The notes below the pieces were generated by a model, which saw only the letters and a program-made list of their open reading frames with translations, was not told where the DNA came from and did no database searches. From Ceratorhiza oryzae-sativae (lineage: Eukaryota > Basidiomycota > Agaricomycetes > Cantharellales > Ceratobasidiaceae), in the NCBI GenBank assembly GCA_030998015.1, contig JARWMV010000243.1, positions 992,001 through 1,056,000 of the forward strand: 64,000 nucleotides of DNA. Reading direction: 5' to 3'. A program made the translations under genes and the position numbers. Position 1 is the first letter of the stretch. Every line of letters starts with the position of its first letter. Positions 1-12,796 of this stretch are shown here, piece after piece.

Positions 1-559
1 TGCTGGCAACCGCAATGAGCCTGGCCACTGACCATTGCCGATGACGAGACTCGCCACCGAGAATAACCATAGCGGCATTTCCTCATTCGCGATTCTTGCT
101 CATGTAGTTATTCCCTTAGGAAGAGGTACAGCAATTATGATAGAACGACCGCATTCATTCTCTACACGTGCAAGAACGCCGGCCTCGGGATGGAAGTGAT
201 GGGTTGAGTGTGATTCTTGTCCCACGTGGGGTTGTAAGCGCCGAAATGCAGAATTGCCCCTGTTCTTGACCATATCCATCTACAGGCTCCCTGGCAAGCG
301 TCGCCCAGATCTTCCATGTGATGCTCATGCAAGGTGACCATTGGCCCGCCGGCGTGTTGTGAGTGTCCCGGACCGCGTCAATATCGACGGCCCGCGCACA
401 GGCAAGCCCACCAACGCCAAGTCCTTCGCCATCGGTCCCTCGTGATGGAGCGTGCCTGTATATTCTTCCATCTGTTCTCCTGCCAAGTCATTTATCGTTC
501 CCCCCGGCTCGTTGTCGGCAATCGAAAAACCATGTTGGCTGTCGTAATTTGAGTGCTAC

Positions 560-566
560 TATAAAA
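560..566 (+). promoter_or_regulatory. TATA box upstream of pectate lyase gene
   Basis: TATAAAA lies about 120 bp before the chosen ATG at 686, with a T-rich stretch between them. This fits a core promoter with a 5' leader of roughly 90 nt. The rest of 1-685 shows no convincing coding sequence. Confidence 0.5.
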
Positions 567-685
567 GTCGCTCGTCGCTGGGGGATTGGAAGAAGTAGAC
601 TCGGTCGTTTGGCTATTTTTTTTTTCTTCTGCTTCGCACTTGTTGCTTCTCCAGCCTTTCTTCCCTCCTACGATCTCGAACGGCT

Positions 686-2378
686 ATGGTTGTGCTGCGT
701 GCTTTGGCTGGTGTGTTTGTTGGGGCTGGAATTGCTGCTGCAGCGCCGGATCCTGAGATTTGGGGATTTGGTAAGTGCTGAAGAAGCTTTCTACGTCGCT
801 CAGACCATTGAAGCAAAGGTTGGGGTAGGAAACAAGACTACGGGGGGTAGGGGTGCTCCACCCAAGAGCACGTATGTCGTCAAGAACTTTAACGAGCTCA
901 AGACGGCCTTGAACAACGGCGGCAAACCTCATGCGCCCAAGGTGATCTATATCGGTAAGTACTTTGGCGGTCGATGACACTGGGCACTTATATTTGCCCT
1001 CTAGATGGCGCTATTTCCGGCAACTACCTTTCGAATGGTCAAGTCGCGACGGAGGAATACTATTCCAAAGGCACAGTCTACACCTGGGCCAACTACCTCG
1101 ACTCGTTCAACCAACTCTGATTGCCCAACTCAACGCCTCCTCGGCCCCAGCCGACAAAACCCGTCTCCAAACTCTACTAGAGCAAGAATCCGCGCGCTAC
1201 AACTCGTCGCTCGTCCAGTCTGCGCAGATCACCGTCAAAATCGGGAACAACACGTCCATCCTCGGCAAGCCCGGACGCAAGCAAGGGATTGCCCGGCTGG
1301 AGGACATTGCGATCGCGGTGAACCAGACGAACAACGTGATCATGCGGGATTTCGAGGTGTGGTCGCCGATTGATTTGTTCCCCGAGTGGGATCCCAAGGA
1401 TGGGTCGACTGGGAATTGGAATTCGCGGTACGATGCGATTGGTGGTGACTTCGACGAATGTGTGGTTTGATCATTTGACGATTTCGGATGGGTGAGTGTT
1501 GTTGACTAGATGTCTTGGGGTGGTTGGTTTATTGGGTTCAAGGCTTCATCCAGATACCGAGGCGCCGACTATCTTTGGGAAAAAGGTTCAGCGTCATGAT
1601 GGAGCTATTGACATTACCGAGGGTGAGTGCAAGGTCATCGGCCCTTTGGCTGGTGTTGACCATTTGGTTAGGTGCCGACCTCATCACCATGTCTCACTGC
1701 CTGGTCTACAACCACGACAAGTCTCATCTCGTGGGCAACAAGTGGGTTGCGTGCTCTTCTGTTTTAGACGATGGCTGATTTCGGTTCCTCTAGCGACGCA
1801 AATAATCTCGGACCCGGCGATATCGGTCGCCTGCGTGTTTCGTTCTATGCCAATGCCTGGCTGAGCTCGCTCCAACGCTCTCCCCGTCTCCGGTTCGGCA
1901 AGGCGCACGTGTTCAATAACTACTACAACGCTAGTCTTGATGACCCGCAGGAAAAATTGCAGTATTTCCTCGGAATGGGTATCGAAAGTGTGTTGTTTAC
2001 TCTTCTCGTGTGACCTGCAATTGACATGATCTAGGTTCGATTTTATCCGAGGCCAACGTATTCGAGGTGACCACCAAGTCGGGGACCACCCCTGCAGTCA
2101 ACGCTGTTGTTGGACAATACAAGGGCTACCGTCTCAAGGACAACAGGTCCTGGGTCAATGGTACTTTTGCCGACATCGAGGCCGTCGCCAAGTCCAAATA
2201 CGATACCGCCAAAGCCGCCGAGGTCGCTGCTGCCGCCGCCGCTGGACGCGCAGTCGCCGCGTGGGCGACACACGAGTATACCAACGAGGTGTTCAAGCCC
2301 GACTACTTTTACCGTCTGAAAAAGGCCGAGGACGTGAAAAAGTATGTGCTCGCAAACGCTGGGGCTGGGAAATTGTAA
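686..2378 (+). CDS. Secreted pectate lyase, polysaccharide lyase family 1, with two apparent frame breaks
   Basis: Pectate lyases cleave de-esterified pectin by beta-elimination outside the cell. The ATG at 686 opens a signal peptide (MVVLRALAGVFVGAG then Ala-rich). An intron at 771-813 joins it to the G-F-A..TTGGRG start of the mature enzyme; a second intron is 955-1004. Later exons carry the fungal PL1 landmarks: NNTSILGK, NVIMRDFEVWSPIDLFP, TNVWFDHLTISDG, GADLITMSHC, YNHDKSHLVGN, and RLRVSFYANAW with the conserved Arg. The C-terminal exon ends at 2378. Two single-base shifts disturb the reading: near 1113-1117 (after ..YLDSFNQ, one base missing) and near 1440-1447 (before TNVWFDH, one base extra). 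They may be assembly errors or mark a decaying copy. The family call is firm; whether it is functional is open. Confidence 0.85.
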
Positions 2379-2816
2379 TGGTTGGAGATGGGTGTAATTT
2401 TCACAAACTGTATGCGGTCGTAGGTAATGTAATATACGGTAATTTTTTGGTCCCGCGTGCGATCAACTGGCTCCGCAGCCAAAACACGGCCCGCCGCAGG
2501 GAGAACTCGGGTGGCGACCGGAGCGTGAATTTGACATTAGCCAAATGTAGACAAAAGAGACGATCGATGACGAACTGATGTGTGGGGCCAAACACGCCCC
2601 AGCCTCGTTTCTGTATTTCTTTGTGCGCTGCACTGCACAAGCATACGCTTGTTCTGACTCTGCGATCTGCTTAGATCGCTGTTTCGAGCGGGTTCTTTGC
2701 TCATCCAGCGCATCGGCTCGACGCCCTCGGCCCTGTGCGGATCTAGTATTTAAGCCGTGCATCCTGCGCTGAACCACGACCAGCCCATAGCCCGTCCTGC
2801 CCAGCACCCGCCCAAG

Positions 2817-4527
2817 ATGATGACGATCGTGCGCGCGCCGCAGCCTCCGCCGCCGCGGGAGAGCCTGACAGACAAGGCGTTCCAAGAGAGCGTCGATCGA
2901 TTCCTGGCACGTCCTGCTCGATCGCCCGCGTGAGCCCCACTGACACCTGTGCTCCAGGCTATCAAAAACCAGCCGTTCACCGTCTCGGGCACAATCCCCA
3001 TCGCAGATCCGCTCACCCTCTTCTTCCAGTCCGATGTGAGTCCTTGAATCCCGCCCATCCGACTGTCGCAGCCTGAACCCTAACCTCGGTCCAGAACGGC
3101 ACCTCCTACTCGCTCCGCCTTCCTCTCGACGAAGAATACGGCACATCCCCCGCCTTTGAGGCTCTCATCAACGCATGCGAGCCCGAAGAGCGATTCGTCC
3201 CCCCAGCTCGCACCGACTCGGCGCCGCCACAGCAGCGCAGCAACATCATGCCCACCCCCAGGCAAAACTACACCACCTTCACCTCTCCCTCGTCGCCCAT
3301 GGTCGGAGCCGGCGCCATCGTCCCCGCAGGAACAATGCTGTACCCTACGCCCGGACTTCCTGGAGTTGGCATGGGTGGCATGCCGTCCCAAAGCGGGTTC
3401 GTTCCCGGCCAGTTCATCCCGCCACATCGCCGCTCGCTCGTCTACCCGCCTGCGCGCCCGCTAGCCGTCTCGCTCGAGCTCTCGTCCCACCCCGTGCTCG
3501 ACATTGTCAAGGCCACGCTCTTCCCCAAGCTCGCCCAGGGCTACCATCTCCTCGCCGTCCGGGACAAGCTCACGATCCACCCGTCTGGGACCTACACCCG
3601 CCCGGTGCACGATGCCGTTTACCCCGAGGGCGTCGTTGCGACAATCATGGTCACTCTTCCCGTTCATTACCGAGGCGGTACGCTCGTCGTCGGCTGCGAG
3701 GGCAAGGAAGAGCGTTTCTACGGCCGTCTGGGATCCAAGTCGACCGAGCTCGAGTGGCAGGCGTGGAGGACCAACTGCGACTGGGAAGTCCAGAAGATCG
3801 AAAAGGGCCATCGCGTCGCCATGACTTGGCACGTCTACCAACGCTCGTACGGCCCCGGCAGCCAGCCGCTCATGGTCCCCAACGATGCGCTTCTCGATGC
3901 GCTTGCGGACCTGCTCAACCAGGCTCGCGGCAAGAACCTCGGCTTTTTCCTCTCGCACGAGTACGGCGTCAGCCCCAGCGATGTTCTTGCAGATTCGCTC
4001 GCTCCTTACGTGAGTACATGCTCGTCACCTCTGTTCGTCTGCACACACACACTAATATGACTCAATTTGGACAGCTCAAGGGTGCTGATGCGGTTTTGTA
4101 CCACGCCGTCAAGATTTACAAGCTCCAGCCCCAGCTTAGGTATTGTGCGGGTGGATACATCTGGCCCGTCGACAAGCCGGCTTTGATCCTCGATAACGGC
4201 CGCGGCCCTCAGTCGGCCACGCCATTCAAGACTGCCGGTCGCTCCCGCTCGCTCACCCGCGACGGTGGCCGCTCCCAGTCTAACCTCGGTGCCTCGCGCG
4301 AGCTCGCAATCTACAACCGTCGCCAGGAACAAGAAGAGGACGCCGACCTCGCAGAAAAGGTCCAGCGCGGTGGAGCCATCCCGCTCGCCGAGGAGAACAT
4401 TACGCTCCTCCACTCGCCCGAGCAAGGTCATATCGCCAAGGAGCGTGTACCATTCTTGGCCAGCGATTCGGACAACGCGCTCGACCACTTGTACGTCAAC
4501 GTTGTGCTCGTGGTGTTCATCCCATGA
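2817..4527 (+). CDS. 2-oxoglutarate/Fe(II) oxygenase-like protein (prolyl-4-hydroxylase-like fold)
   Basis: This is an uncharacterised basidiomycete protein. A short N-terminal exon starts MMTIVRAPQPPPPRES. After a proline/glycine-rich linker comes a block resembling fungal 2OG-Fe(II) oxygenases: LLAVRDKLTIHPSGTY, RPVHDAVYP, ATIMVTLPVHYRGGTLVV. In family members the equivalent stretch is KPHRDT..LPS.Y.GGELVV; here one His-x-Asp-like position (VHD) is visible, so metal binding may be altered. Clear introns follow FFQSD (gtgagtc..cag) and DSLAPY (gtgagta..cag). The first intron is unclear: the best-looking donor (gtgagc near 2931) breaks frame, while a GC donor after DRFL would keep it. The stop at 4525 is followed by an AT-rich 3' region facing the convergent next gene. 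Confidence 0.6.
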
Positions 4528-4875
4528 GCGTCGTGAATGGTTCCGGATAGACGAGTAAGGGTTCGGGTAAGATTGAAATTCACAACATAATCTTGTTTTA
4601 TCATGTATTAGATGCTGGATGCGTCTTTGTAGTTTGCTCTTTTCTTTTGATGTGCTTGTAGTTGTCGTGATTTTGCTTTTGAATCCATATCTTTTAGGAG
4701 TATAATCCTGCGCGTGAACGCACATCTATTCAATCTATAGATCAGAGTCGGATCTCTAATTGGGGGTGGTCGTTTTGGTTGCCGTCCAGAACGAGGCTTG
4801 GTACACGTAGCCTAGCATAGACTCTGCGTTTCCGGTGTAGGTAGTAGGTATAGTGCGTTCGTTCTGATCAAGGAC

Positions 4876-6581
4876 TCAGTGGGGTGGATCTGTTTTCATG
4901 AGCACCGCACCCACCGTAATCTCAAACCCAATCTTTCTGGCGAGCTCCTTGACTTGCTCTAGATCCAACTCGATCGACATGTCATTGGTGTTGTCGTTTT
5001 CCCAGTGCCATAACAACGGACCTATGGGAGATACCAGTCCAACTCTGATCGAAAACAACCATCTCGAGACTCACCAAGATTGATCCATACGCCTCCAGGA
5101 GCCAAGATCTTGTGGATCGTGCGCAAGTAGCTAACAATGTTCTTGGCAGTGTCGATAAAGAAGCACGTCAAGACCGCATCCCATTCGCCTGTATGGGGCT
5201 CTGGTTCAGCCGACTCTGGATCGGGATCCACGCCATAGATCTCTTCAAAGTCGCCTGCAGAATAGGGTTAACCCTCTCCAGACGGGCGAAAGAAAGAAAG
5301 AAAAAAAAAACGAATTAGGATAGCTCACCTGCGACTAGAGAAAAGTTGGATCCGGGCGGTAGGTCCGAGGGGAGTACGTCTGGGATCTGAACGGCCCGAA
5401 GGAGCGATCGAGCCGAGGTGGTATTGGATATGGAATGGATGAACGGGTGAATCGTATGCTCAAATTTGGCCTGGGTCCTACAAAACGGGTCCACATTCAA
5501 CGGGGAATTGAGCAAATGGGGATGAGCTGACCCTACCTGTTGAGAATAAAGTAGGAAGCCAGTAGCATATAGTGTGAAAATTCGTTTGCCTGGCAGGTGA
5601 ATCCTGTTTTGGTACGATCAGCACGCACGCACACACACTGGTTTGAGCGACTTTGTTGGTAGAGTACCGCGACTTGCCTCGCGCAGCGACGTCCCATGCC
5701 AAGCGGCCCAACCCTGCTCCCGGGACAAGGACCCGAAAGTTACCCCTAAACGGAGCAACTCAGTACCCCCCTTTGGGCAGTGGGAAATCAAGCTCACCGT
5801 TCTTCCACAGGTACATCGTGGAAATATTCGCAAAGTGCGTCCAGCATGTGGCCATAACATGCGTCTCGCTCGACTTTGCCCTTATGGGGTTATCATGTCA
5901 TTTCATTTCCACTTGATACTGGGCCGAGGGGGGCGGGGGGGGGGGGGGACTCACCTCTACACCCCAGTCTCTGACAAACTGTTTGAGCGTCGAGCGAACT
6001 TTGTCCATGTCAAAGTCGGTTTGGGGAGAGCGTCTTGTTTGACGACGACTCGGTTGGTGTTCGTGGTTGTGTGAGCTTTCACCATGGCTATGACCATGGG
6101 CATGGTCGTGCCCATGGTCGTGCCCGTGGTCGTGCCCATGGTTGTGCCCATTTCCTCCCCGGTCGTATTCGTGCGCTTTACGGCGTCGTCGCTTCATGAG
6201 GATGTGACATCAGACTTTGGACCGGAATGAAACCCACAATGGCCATGGCCGTCCTCGTCCATCCTTGAAAGATGAGTGGATCATCAATCATCCTGAGCAA
6301 GAACTCTGCATTGCGTTCGATCGCCGCGTCGATGTGAACAATCTTCTGCTTCCATCCGACCGCATCAAGAAGCGCGCGATCGTCCTCGGGAAGCTTCAAG
6401 TAGTCGTGCCGGCGGCGCATGTTGGCCGACAACTCCAGAGGCAATCAATCCATCAAACTACACGACATGGCCAAAGTGCAAAATGCGAACATACCGAATA
6501 CTGCCGATAGTTTCTGAATGCGTCGAGCACCCGGCTGAGGGCTGCAGCTTCGAGTTCAGCGTCGGTCGGTTTAGCGCTCAT
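4876..6581 (-). CDS. Carnosine N-methyltransferase (N2227-like family)
   Basis: The enzyme transfers a methyl group from S-adenosylmethionine to the imidazole of carnosine-like dipeptides. The ATG at 6581 starts [19 protein letters not shown] followed by NYRQYS. The next exon has [20 protein letters not shown], typical of the N2227 N-terminus. The SAM-binding motif [17 protein letters not shown] is at about 5660-5720. Further down are the [16 protein letters not shown] and [11 protein letters not shown] segments and the terminal [27 protein letters not shown] block. A His-rich insertion (repeated GHDH near 6080-6160) sits between the N-terminal helix region and the catalytic core. The intron upstream of the core has a nearly pure C polypyrimidine tract (plus-strand G run, 5926-5949). 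Confidence 0.85.
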
Positions 6582-7677
6582 CGTCGAGTGTGGTGGTCGA
6601 GAGCAGGATAGGTGGGTCGGGGCAATTACGTAACGAGGGGATTTTTATGTCTCGGTGCCTTGGCTCTTTTCGCGCATCGGTCTCCGTGCTCAAGTGCGGC
6701 CACGTCCGGGCCATGTTCCCTTGGAGCTCGCTCGTGGTGGCGCAATGCCTGGATGGAGTCTACCACGTGACCCGGCTGTCCCCATTTGGGTTGACTTTGG
6801 GTGTAATTTACTTGGGTTTCCGATGCCCGCACCCACTCCGATCTGCTCACCATGTCCGCAAACCAACGTTGCCTACGTCGAGATATGTGCGATTTAGTGC
6901 AAGATTGAGTTTCGATAGGCTGGCTAGATACCACAGAGTTTAGGAGGAATTAATTGGGTTTTCCATCTTGGCGGCAGTCATGTCGGGCTGTGTTGCTTGG
7001 CATGTGGAATTCAACCACTGGGGTCATTGTTTCGTCAATGGTGGTCAATCGCCTTCAGCGTTTTTGAGTCACTCTATTTATAAACGCAATAACTGGGTGA
7101 ATGCTAAAAAAGTCTGATGAAACTTCTGGGCAATATATTCCATTCCAGCATTTGTTTCACGAGATTCATTCCTAGTAATATCTCGATCCACTCGGTTGCG
7201 TTTCCCAGAGAATATATACAATTGTCATGTGCGATAGAGTAGCCAAACTCGCATATCAAAAGGCAACACCGCATACCGAGCTCAGGGCGCATATATGAAT
7301 CTAAATTAGCCTCGGGTGGATGCGGTGGCTTGGCAAATATCGCGGCTGAGTTTTTCGGCGGGTCGGCAAATCGCGCGTTAGTGGCTCAATACATTCGCTC
7401 ATCATTTTATTTGTACACAAGCCCTTATCTCTGCGCCTTATCACCTCTGACTCAACGGGGATTTACGTATTTATCGCACCATTTCTTGGCTGAAACATTC
7501 CAACAGCCTGCTCGGTCCCACTCACGCCGCCGCTGATACGTAAAAGCAAGGCGTACAAGTCGTGAGATAATATTTATACAGTCTGCGTTTATATACATAG
7601 TCGACGAAAAACGAAAGCTCGTAACTTAAATCAGGATCTATAAGAGGATCACATAAACACATCCAGCTCGTTTGTTC
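6582..7677. other. Intergenic, no gene recognised
   Basis: This is about 1.1 kb between the methyltransferase start and the 3' end of the next minus-strand gene. Open frames here are short and low in conserved motifs. The left end must contain the methyltransferase promoter. I see no repeat or RNA gene. Confidence 0.5.
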
Positions 7678-9747
7678 CTAAGACATCCAGAATCCACACG
7701 CCCACCCTGCGCAAAATGTTGCAGCACACGCTGCTCCAACTCCGAGTAACACGCCTAGTCCACTCCATCCCCCGTTTTCGTCATCATCTCCCTTGGCATC
7801 GAATCCACCCCGGGTTCTAGTCCGATTACTGAACAACCCTCCAATCGTGCGCGGAAGCACCGAGGCAGCGAGTGCGAGGAGGGACGGGAGATACAAAGGA
7901 TCATGGTAGACACTGCGTGCAAGGGGGGTGCTTGAGCCTTCACCGTACACAGGGGCTGCTCGGCGTCGCCGTATAGGCACAGGAGAAGGTGAGTTGGATG
8001 CCTGTCGTGCACTCGAGGCTGTTTCGGCAACCGAAGATGGTGCGTTGAACAGGGAAGAGGTTCCCTGGATTGGCTACCGATGGTAGCTGGCTGGTGTGGC
8101 CGAAGCGTTCCCATCTCCTCCGCTCCATACCCTCCCAACTTCCACATAGTGCGCATGACCATGTCTTCCTGCCGATCCTCGTCCTCGTGTTCACTTTGTC
8201 CGGCATCTACATCCTCAAATCCAAGAGACCAGTTGGCCTGGGCTGCCTCGACCCGGCCCTGGATTCGTCGACCCGGTCCCTCTCATGCTCTCGCCACGCC
8301 ACGAATCGTGCAGCTGCTGCATCTCGTAGCGATGCCAGGGCCCTAGGGCTATGGAATAGTACATAGGCCAGCTCGCCTATACTATTCAAATGAAGCACGT
8401 ATTCTCGATCTGGGGAATGAGGGAACGGCGGAGATGCAGTTGCTAATATAGGCATCGAGTAACCAAAGGGTGGCGATGCATGAGCCGAAACGGTCTGTCT
8501 CGATCCGCGCAGTGGAACAATGCCAGGTTGACGCCCACGATCGGCATACGGGTATTGTCCGGAGAGCATGTGAGGTGACTGGGGGATCGAAGCCGTGGGG
8601 CGTTGTGTCGTGTGGCGAGAGAGCGGTGGGGGAGCCATGTGCTGCGACGAGCTCAACCCATTCTGAGAGGACGATCGAGAGAGGGCCCGGGTCTGAGACT
8701 GTTGGGGGTGATGGCGCCTCCTATGGTTAGGTAATGTGATCACTGGCGCGTGCGCAGCAATAGCAGATATGATGTCGTGCTCTCGAGCTGAAATGGCTAA
8801 TTTGGGTTACGCATGTCCCGAGTCAGCGCCCGCAAGTTAGCGGCCAATCAAATCAAACCTACGTTCGGAAACGCAACGACGACCGCAGTAACGAGAGGTG
8901 TGCGGTGGGAAGCCAGCATGGCCTGGAAATCGGGTCCAGCGCTCGAGCTGGGTGGAGCTGAGAGTGCAACGCGTGAAATGATTCGTGCAATACCTGCAGC
9001 ACTTGCTGCACGGCCCGTCTAGTGACTACAGGCTAAAGCCCAGAGTGAGCCATAGTGGCAAACAGAGCACCAAGCAGGAACACTCACATCGTTATCGCGG
9101 GGATCAAATGGAGGCATGACTGTGAGTCGTACGTTCCGCTCACGGTCGGCCAAAATAGTCGAAGCCTCGAGAGAAGCAAGGACGTCTCCGGTGGGCTGAT
9201 CCCAGCCGTGGATGTGGACGACATGCGGGCTGCGCATGAGCAAGCTGTCGGCGAGACTCCGCTGGCCGCCCAGTACGAGCAAACGAACGTTGCCCAAAGC
9301 TTCTCCGTAGGCATTCTCCATCTCAGGAGGCGGGGCAGGGGCGGCCACGACCGAAGGCCCAAGCGCGAGAGATGGGATAACAAGGTGATGGGCAGACTCT
9401 GGGTGTTCGTGGGACGAAAAAGTAGCGACTTCAGCTTCATCTACGGGGGCGCGCCTAACATAACCACCATCCTCTAACGACCAGATGGAGCCGGAAAGCG
9501 CGGAAGGGAACGAGCCCAACGAGGATGGGGAGCCCGGCACAGACACAGAGTGGAGGTTCGGTGATGTCGGAGGCGATGGCAATGGTGGTGCCGAGTGGGG
9601 CGACGACGGGTGTGAGTTCATTGCGCTCGACATGGAGCGCACGCCGAAGGATATGTTCTCGTACGCCGTGCTCATAATCAGCTGCTGTTCATGTGAATCG
9701 GCGTCGTGGGCGGGTCCAAGGATGTCGCGCTTCTTCGGCCCATACAA
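7678..9747 (-). CDS. Hypothetical protein with C-terminal membrane anchor and degenerate P-loop-like N-terminal domain
   Basis: I do not recognise a named family. The protein starts at ATG 9747 (MYGPKKRD) or 9675 (MSTAYENISF). A Ser/Pro-rich leader precedes a globular block with NVRLLVLGGQRSLADSLL, HVVHIHGWDQP and NVRLTVMPPFDPRDND. This layout resembles agaricomycete GTPase-like proteins in which the P-loop has lost the GKS signature. A later exon (about 8207-8743) has HSPDREYVLHLNSIGELAYV and LRDAAAARFVAWREHE. The last exon ends with a hydrophobic tail (GLGVLLGVGAACAATFCAGW) suited to a tail anchor. The frame changes near 8200 and 8050 without clean introns, so the middle of the model is uncertain. 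Confidence 0.5.
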
Positions 9748-10621
9748 TCAATAAGCGCTGCTGACACATGCCGGCGCTTGTGCCCCTATTACCCCTGATC
9801 CTAAACCTGGCAACCACCATCGCATATATGGGAATCGCGTGGACGCACCTGAATTCCACCACAGTTGCCGCCGACACACACATCGCACGAGCGCACTCTG
9901 TGTGGTTGCCACGTGGAATGCACGTGTTGGCAGCGCAACCAGCTCTAGTGCTTGCTCGCTCGTCCCCGCCAACGTCCTCGGCCGCAACGCCTTTGTCATT
10001 CTCCGTTGGACTCATATAAATCGAATGCACCTAATTCAATTGACCAGTCACGCGATGCACTGATGTTGTTCGTTCCGCTCATTTACCCGCCTGCTGATGC
10101 CCTTGCGGCAACGCACATTCTCAGAAACTACGCATGTCGTCCGTCTTTGGCACCAGTGATGAATCGATCGTACCTTCGCCGTTCTAACCCTAGTGCGGTG
10201 CTGGAATACTCTCCACTCTGGCGATGCTGTTTGTGGATCGCTCGCGAGACCTTATAACCCGAGGCTGAGCAACGCCTGGTTCCTGTCTCGCTCATCGTTG
10301 CGGCTTGATTCTGTGGTTGCTCGACTACTCTGATTGACATTTTTAAACTCTCTTTTAACGCATATCGACCAACACTTGTCCCCACTGAGATTCTACCCCC
10401 AAACTTTCGTCTAATTTGCCTCAACTAGTAATAAACGTAGCCTTCTTTGGCCGCCAGAGCTAGCTTTCTCATTGACTTTTGCTTAAAAAAGTACATATCA
10501 TCACTTTTACCAACGCCCTACGGATACTTGTCGGCCCTTTCCTCCTTCCCCGGAGTAACTGAACCATTGTGCCGGCAAATTTGCCAGCACACTCCGCACT
10601 GATCACCTCCCAAATCCGAAC
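9748..10621. promoter_or_regulatory. Divergent intergenic region between tail-anchored gene and F-box-like gene
   Basis: About 870 bp separate two divergent starts, so both promoters must lie here. A TATA-like TATAAAT on the plus strand is near 10014-10020. No coding sequence with family motifs is visible. Confidence 0.4.
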
Positions 10622-11831
10622 ATGTAAGCTCAAAACTTCCCTTCAGCACGTATAATGAAACACGCTTAATTCTCCCCAACCATCCTGCTTGTTAGGCCCC
10701 TCAACCCGATCCATGGCGTTCCCCGGCCCTTGCCCACCGAGACGTTCGACCGAATCTTCCAGTACCTTTCAGTTCGCGATCTAACCCATGCCTGCCTCTC
10801 CTCGGTGCTCCTTCGCGCTATTGCTGAACCGCTGTTGTACCGAGCACCTCACGCATATTCCCCCATCCGCGTCTTGAAGCTTACGAACACACTCCTACGC
10901 CGGCCTGATCTCTTGATCTACATCCGCTGTCTCGCCCTCGACATAGATGGATCCAATGCTATACCAGGTATCGGAAATGGGATTTTTCCTGCCTTATTAC
11001 GACGAGTCGCACGCGTATTGAATCATCCGAAACTTTCGGGCCTACGACGGCTTACATACTATGCTCGTGGTGAAACTGCTTGGGTACTTCCTCGGGCTTC
11101 GCGGTCCTCGGACTCTCGGACTCTTGGCTATCTTACCCACTTTACAACTACATCCTCCAGCACCCGAGAAATGTCTTCGTTCCTCACAAACCATCCTACG
11201 CTCACACACCTCACTCTTCACTCGCATGCAATGGGACTGCGCCTACCTCCCCATGCGTTGCCAAACCTAACACACCTCGCTTGCGCCGCACCCGCACTTG
11301 CACACATACCATCGCGAAAATTGGCGCATGTTACGCTTCTCGATGCCCCGTTTATACCCTTGCTTGGCACGGCGTACATTTCAGCCCTAAGCGAGGCAGG
11401 AATCGGTGACAAGAGTGGTGACGAGAGTGGGGAAGGAGTTCGGAGCGTGGAACTCAGACTTGGTCAAGTCGTTGTCAATACAACGCAGGCGCCTTTGATT
11501 CTCGAGCCGTTCTCCCAACACGTTCCGGCGCTGAGCCGGTTGAGTGTCGTTGCGGGGAGGAGCTTTTTCAAGGAGGCAAGTCGTTGTGTGCAAGTTAAGA
11601 GCTGGATATTGACTATATGCGCTACAGGACGTTCTCGAGTCGATTGCCCCAGCACTATCCGGCTTTACAGAGCTTCAGGCTTTGGATTTAGAGTGCAACT
11701 CCGATTCTGAATGCGATGCACTCGAGGAGAAGATCACGCTCAAGGTTTTGCGAGCCTGGCAATCTTCATGTCCGAGCATGAAGCACGTCAAACTGCCGTG
11801 GAGAAATGTAAATGTTGATGAACTAGGGTGA
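10622..11831 (+). CDS. F-box-like protein with start codon split by an intron
   Basis: The best model puts AT of the start codon at 10622-10623 and G at 10696, separated by a GT-AG intron (10624-10695). The protein then begins MPLNPIHGVPRPLPTETFDR and continues with IFQYLSVRDLTHACLSSVLL, a standard F-box-type opening. F-box proteins act as substrate adaptors of SCF ubiquitin ligases. The remainder is leucine-rich (LTHLTLHSHAMGLRLPPHAL, ALSRLSVVAGRSFF), as in basidiomycete F-box/LRR-like proteins. A GC-AG intron (11576-11627; donor GAG|GCAAGT) joins SFFKE to DVLESIAPALSGF. The stop is at 11829. The splicing gives an uninterrupted frame throughout. Confidence 0.7.
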
Positions 11832-12796
11832 CACAGGGAGCCTGTAAGCGCACGTATTGTAGAGGCGTCTTTGCATATTTATTTCTTATCAACTCAGAAT
11901 GAAGGTAGCATAGATCTATTATTTATTATGTAGAAGCTCGATTCCACAAAAATGTGTTGTTTGAATACATTCTCTTGCTGATTGGAAGCGCAACTTTTAT
12001 GGAGAGTGAAACGTCGCCGTAACACAAGCTGCGCCACATAGTTCACATTGCGTCCCACGATAAGGATAAACATTGCGACGTCAAATCTTAATCCTTTTAC
12101 CTCCCTCGGACGTTCCGTGATGGTTAACTCCTGCCATCGATCTCCCGCATGTGTATTTAGAAACAGGGTCACTTCGGGGGTCTAAATTAAGACACGAATA
12201 ATAAATAACTTAGTGGAATGGCGTTATCGATGATACCCTATAGGACAATCCGCTGTAACCGGTGTTGGCCTTTTGGGGGTGCTTGATTTGGGCGGCAGTA
12301 AATGGCAGTGACGGGGGCTGAACGGGCAGCCGATGCCCCTAACTCGCATGAACGCCGTAGTACCAGAACCAGCACTCATACCCGATGGACACAGATGCTA
12401 CCCGAAGGTTTGTCGACCACTCGTAAGGGAGTCTAGAGGGGGAGAAGGGAAGGTCAGACAAAGAAAATAGACGCGAGTGGAAAATATGAAGTATGGAAGA
12501 CAAGCCAACCGCCTATTGCAAGTGGTCCATGAATGCTCGGAGCCTCCAGCGATGATACTGAATTAATAGTACAACGATGCTGTAAAGTCGGGCTGTTGTT
12601 TTGTAAGCAGGCAGATGATTAAGCTCTTCGCATATCTTCGATAGGCTGTGCGATTATCGTGAGTGAAGCTTGGCAGGATGGGATTATTGCCCGTGCGGTG
12701 ATGTCGGGTGGGGAGCCTGACAAAACATTTCAGTTTGGTTGTTATAAGTATGGAGGAAGAGGATGCTTTCGAACACCACACACCTTTGTCAAACGA
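11832..12796. other. Intergenic, upstream of GMC oxidoreductase
   Basis: About 960 bp of AT-rich sequence with only short unrelated open frames. It should contain the F-box gene's 3' UTR and the GMC gene promoter. No repeat was recognised. Confidence 0.4.
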
